From [Clostridium] clostridioforme AGR2157 (GTDB lineage: Bacteria; Bacillota; Clostridia; Lachnospirales; Lachnospiraceae): 34,036 bases of DNA. How positions within the stretch are numbered: the first letter of the stretch is position 1; every line of letters starts with the position of its first letter. The notes below the pieces were generated by a model. The model saw only the letters and a list, made by a program, of their open reading frames with translations, searched no databases and was not told the origin of the DNA. The stretch lies in contig NZ_AUJR01000050.1 in NCBI RefSeq assembly GCF_000424325.1, forward strand, positions 1-34,036. Reading direction: 5' to 3'. The position numbers and the translations under genes are program-made. Shown piece by piece: positions 32,242 to 34,036 of this stretch.

Positions 32242-33162
32242 TTATAATAAAGCAACCATCATGTTGCTTACAGCTACTGCATCGTTCTGTTCCACCACCT
32301 TCTCCATCCGGCAGAGCCCATAGGTGTCAATGAGCTGTTCAATCCGGCGGCACATCCTTATGTTTGCCTCACATTCCTCCACCGCCTTCTCCCGCTTCGG
32401 AAATGTGTCAAAATATATCACGCCCTGGAAGTCATATTTTTTGAGGTAGTACACGACCTCCACTGTCTTCCAGAAATTCACGGTTCCCACCATAAGGCCG
32501 TCGTCCGTGGAACCCTCTCCGTCATTGAGATGTATATTGTAAAGCTTCCCCCGTTCCAGCAGCCAGGCCGCCGCAAACGCAGGATTCTCCTTTTTCATCA
32601 GCATGTGGCAGAAGTCCAGGGTGACCCCCAGGTTTTCCCTGTCCACGTCGTGGAGAATGGAAACCGCGGTTCCAAAGCTGTCAATGAAAGCATGGACCCT
32701 CTCCTCATAAGGCTTGTACTCAATGCTCACAGGCACCTTGGAATAGTCGCACACATCCCGGAACGCCTTCACAATCCGGTTCCAGTAGCTTACATAATCG
32801 ATCTGGAAGGAATAATCAAAACCGTCAAATCCCAGCCATATGATCATCTGGTTTCCTCCCAGCCTCCTGCACACATCTGCCGCTTCCCTGCATAAGGTTA
32901 TGGCGTCCTGCGATATGGCCGGCTCATGGTTTCCGAACTCTCCCCCTATGTACTTGTCCCTGAACCTGAGGTTAATGGCATTACACCTCAGCCCGCATTC
33001 CTCCATCTTTGCCTTTATCACCTCTATATCATAGTCAGCAAAATGTTCCGGATAATTCAAATCCACATAATCCACTCCCTCAATGGCTCCTATGGACCGG
33101 AATGCATTCAGCAGGTTGCTGTCAAATCTCAAAAACGAGTTAATCCGTGTGGCGTACTTCAT
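32242..33162 (-). CDS. Xylose-isomerase-like TIM-barrel sugar isomerase/epimerase
   Basis: This 306-aa member of the AP-endonuclease-2/xylose-isomerase-like TIM-barrel family has probable metal ligands Glu148 (SIEYKP), Asp183 (TLDFCH), His211 (NIHLND) and Asp252 (YFDTFP). The fold is shared by ketose 3-epimerases, L-rhamnose/apiose-type isomerases and inositol enzymes, so the exact reaction is open. The ATG at 33162 is chosen because AAGGAGGT lies 10 bases before it; an ATG nine codons upstream (33189) would lie inside the -10 region and has no RBS. It is first in the sugar operon and would convert the imported sugar before phosphorylation by the PfkB kinase. Confidence 0.85.
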   Translation of the reverse strand: MKYATRINSFLRFDSNLLNAFRSIGAIEGVDYVDLNYPEHFADYDIEVIKAKMEECGLRCNAINLRFRDKYIGGEFGNHEPAISQDAITLCREAADVCRRLGGNQMIIWLGFDGFDYSFQIDYVSYWNRIVKAFRDVCDYSKVPVSIEYKPYEERVHAFIDSFGTAVSILHDVDRENLGVTLDFCHMLMKKENPAFAAAWLLERGKLYNIHLNDGEGSTDDGLMVGTVNFWKTVEVVYYLKKYDFQGVIYFDTFPKREKAVEECEANIRMCRRIEQLIDTYGLCRMEKVVEQNDAVAVSNMMVALL

Positions 33163-33187
33163 ATGATTGCTACCTCCTTGTAGCTTC

Positions 33188-33216
33188 ATAATAGCATTTG
33201 TTTCAAATTATGTCAA
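33188..33216 (-). promoter_or_regulatory. Promoter of the second sugar operon
   Basis: Read leftward, TTGACA (33211-33216), 17 bases, then TATTAT (33188-33193). The transcript would start near 33181, giving a leader of about 20 bases with AAGGAGGT. The promoter is overlaid by TTTCA-type repeats. Confidence 0.7.
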
Positions 33217-33225
33217 TACTTTTCA
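33201..33225. promoter_or_regulatory. 10-bp-phased TTTCA/TGTCA repeats over the operon promoter
   Basis: TTTCA (33201-33205), TGTCA (33211-33215) and TTTCA (33221-33225) are spaced exactly 10 bp and span the spacer and -35 box. A further pair, TTTCA (33266-33270) and GTTCA (33276-33280), lies upstream. Confidence 0.5.
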
Positions 33226-33465
33226 AAATATTTTATTTTAATTTTTGGCATAAGTTTCTATATTTTTTCATTTTTGTTCAGTGGTATTCTACACTTTTTA
33301 TTTCATTATAGTTGTTTCTGTATTTATCAAGGTGGTTTTAACTAATTCAAGGACTAAAATATGAAAATCAATGCAACATCCCTTTCTTTGTCATTTCACA
33401 TTTTTTCATATATTTTCATTTGAAGACATCAATTGATTATGTATAGGTATTTTTCGCTGAAAATA
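33226..33465. other. AT-rich control region upstream of the sugar operon
   Basis: No gene is visible in this stretch. It holds the TTTCA/GTTCA pair at 33266-33280 and the three-repeat cluster at 33394-33418. The strong T-richness of the plus strand (TTTTCATTT-like runs) suggests bent DNA. Nothing else was recognised. Confidence 0.5.
33394..33418. promoter_or_regulatory. Upstream cluster of three TTTCA repeats
   Basis: TTTCA occurs at 33394-33398, 33404-33408 and 33414-33418, exactly one helical turn apart, about 200 bases upstream of the operon promoter. It includes the TCACATTTTTTCAT core also found before the DeoR gene. Confidence 0.5.
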
Positions 33466-33516
33466 ATACAAATGCCGCAGAACCATGCTGGACTCACAGC
33501 ATTGCTCTGCGGCATT
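33466..33516 (-). terminator. Probable terminator of the transposase remnant
   Basis: AATGCCGCAGA (33471-33481) pairs exactly with TCTGCGGCATT (33506-33516). Inside, ATGCTG (33485-33490) pairs with CAGCAT (33497-33502). Read leftward, TTTGTATTATTTT follows. It lies about 23 bases after the remnant's stop codon. Confidence 0.6.
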
Positions 33517-33538
33517 CATCCTATTTTAAGTTTTTAAC

Positions 33539-33702
33539 TTATATTCCAAACGCGACAAATAGCTGTCGGCGGTACTCCTTATCCTTTGAAGCCCTCTCCA
33601 AATCATCATACCGTTTCTCAGCCATGAGCAGCAGGTTCAGTTTGCTGACCCGTTCCTCGCCTTCTTTTTTCCTTCCTCTTTGCCATCCTCAATCAAATCA
33701 TC
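33539..33702 (-). pseudogene. C-terminal remnant of a PD-(D/E)XK-type (Rpn-like) transposase, frameshifted
   Basis: The last 38 or so codons read EERVSKLNLLLMAEKRYDDL...YRRQLFVAFGI, the usual tail of Rpn/PD-(D/E)XK nuclease-family transposases. The preceding linker DDLIEDGKEEG is in another frame; one extra base in the A6 run (plus-strand T6 at 33665-33670) would join the two. The rest of the gene is missing because an IS21-type end begins at about 33703. It is therefore a double-damaged fragment. The family call rests on the tail and linker style only. Confidence 0.6.
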
Positions 33703-33815
33703 TGTTTATGATACACTAGAATTACCGAAAAAAAGCGTCAGAATTCCCTGAAAAGAGCAAGGGAAAGTCCCTAAAAAAGGCGGGACATATTGAATCCCCT
33801 TTAACCAACGCTTAT

Positions 33816-33845
33816 CCTTTATCTAAGCACGACCAAAGATAAAGG
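33816..33845 (+). promoter_or_regulatory. Hairpin covering the istA ribosome-binding region
   Basis: CCTTTATCT (33816-33824) pairs exactly with AGATAAAGG (33837-33845), and the right arm runs into the AAAGGAGG Shine-Dalgarno region before istA. A transcript entering from outside the element would form this hairpin and could hide the RBS, a known protective device in other insertion sequences. Confidence 0.45.
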
Positions 33846-33856
33846 AGGAAAGGAAG

Positions 33857-34036
33857 ATGCTCACTATGTCCCAAATCAATCATATCAAAGATTTGAGCAG
33901 TTGTGGATACCGAATCAGTGAAATTTCCGAAAAAACCGGCTCGGATCCCAAAACAATACGCAAATACCTCTCACAGGATGATTTCTCCCCTGTTCCACCG
34001 ATTGCACAGGAGAATCCTTCAAAACTTGATCCATTT
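33857..34036 (+). CDS. istA: IS21-family transposase IstA, N-terminal part
   Basis: The first 60 residues begin MLTMSQINHIKDLSSCG, followed by the helix-turn-helix YRISEISEKTGSDPKTIRKYLSQDDFSPVPP. This is the typical start of IS21-family IstA proteins, which carry out DNA cleavage and strand transfer with the IstB ATPase. The catalytic DDE domain and istB are beyond the window. AAAGGAGGAAAGGAAG precedes the ATG at 33857; the ATG at 33866 (MSQINH) is an alternative. No defect is visible in the part seen. Confidence 0.82.
   Translation, partial: MLTMSQINHIKDLSSCGYRISEISEKTGSDPKTIRKYLSQDDFSPVPPIAQENPSKLDPF

Larger units (their letters stand above)
33703..34036 (+). mobile_element. IS21-family insertion sequence, left end (runs off the window)
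   Basis: The element appears to begin with TGT at 33703 (TGTTTATGATACAC), as IS21-family ends do, exactly where the PD-(D/E)XK reading frame is lost. About 150 bases of non-coding end sequence, with repeated CCCT/AGGG motifs, are followed by an istA-type gene. The other end and the target duplication are outside the window. Confidence 0.7.

Noticed and set aside
33201-33418. CRISPR-like array suggested by regularly spaced repeats
   Set aside because: The repeats are five bases at 10-bp spacing, with no 24-40 bp repeats or unique spacers and no cas genes; a regulator site fits better.

Overview
The window looks like a chromosomal stretch from a Firmicute of the Lachnospiraceae, most like the Enterocloster / Clostridium bolteae-clostridioforme group. 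This is inferred from the gene content (relA - MBL hydrolase - hemZ - hisS - aspS, several sugar ABC systems, ROK/LacI/DeoR regulators, a FeoB-associated Cys-rich peptide), from AGGAGG-type ribosome binding sites and from AT-rich promoters around moderately GC-rich genes. No search was run, so the genus is a guess.

Layout. (1) 1-2543: the 5' end of an IS630-type transposase lies against the 3' end of an RbsB-like sugar-binding lipoprotein, which it appears to have truncated; a ROK regulator precedes that lipoprotein. (2) 2544-3048: AT-rich spacer with a hairpin and a terminator. (3) 3049-4403: iron-linked cluster of a FeoB-associated peptide (-), a DtxR-type repressor (+) and a nitroreductase-like protein (+), with an iron-box-like palindrome between the divergent genes. 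(4) 4510-7133: metal-resistance operon of an ArsR/SmtB sensor, a free-standing HMA metallochaperone and a P1B ATPase, with a clear promoter and operator. (5) 7357-15101: housekeeping operon relA - MBL hydrolase - hemZ - hisS - aspS, with a promoter before relA and a terminator after aspS.

(6) 15299-25476: a pectin/oligogalacturonide locus. Leftward from a divergent control region run an extracellular sugar-binding lipoprotein, an unknown 98-aa protein, two permeases, a GH28 polygalacturonase, a LacI regulator and apt, the last start-stop coupled to LacI. Rightward run a GH105 unsaturated glucuronyl hydrolase, an alpha/beta-hydrolase esterase and a DeoR regulator. None of the three hydrolases has a signal peptide, so the inferred scheme is import of oligosaccharides followed by cytoplasmic deacetylation and hydrolysis. 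LacI-type operator palindromes lie in the divergent region and just upstream of the LacI gene. (7) 25699-26352: a fructose-6-phosphate aldolase/transaldolase-like gene with a strong promoter.

(8) 26359-26672: a striking 314-bp fold-back element with imperfect arms of about 130 bp, starting seven bases after the aldolase stop codon and followed by a possible degenerate third arm copy. (9) 26813-33162: a second sugar operon transcribed leftward: TIM-barrel isomerase/epimerase, RbsB-like lipoprotein, RbsA-like ATPase, RbsC-like permease, PfkB kinase and DeoR regulator. The operon promoter and the DeoR promoter share 10-bp-phased TTTCA/TGTCA repeats and a 14-base identical core, which points to control by this DeoR protein. 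(10) 33539-34036: the frameshifted C-terminal remnant of a PD-(D/E)XK-type transposase gene, cut by the left end of an IS21-family element whose istA runs off the window.
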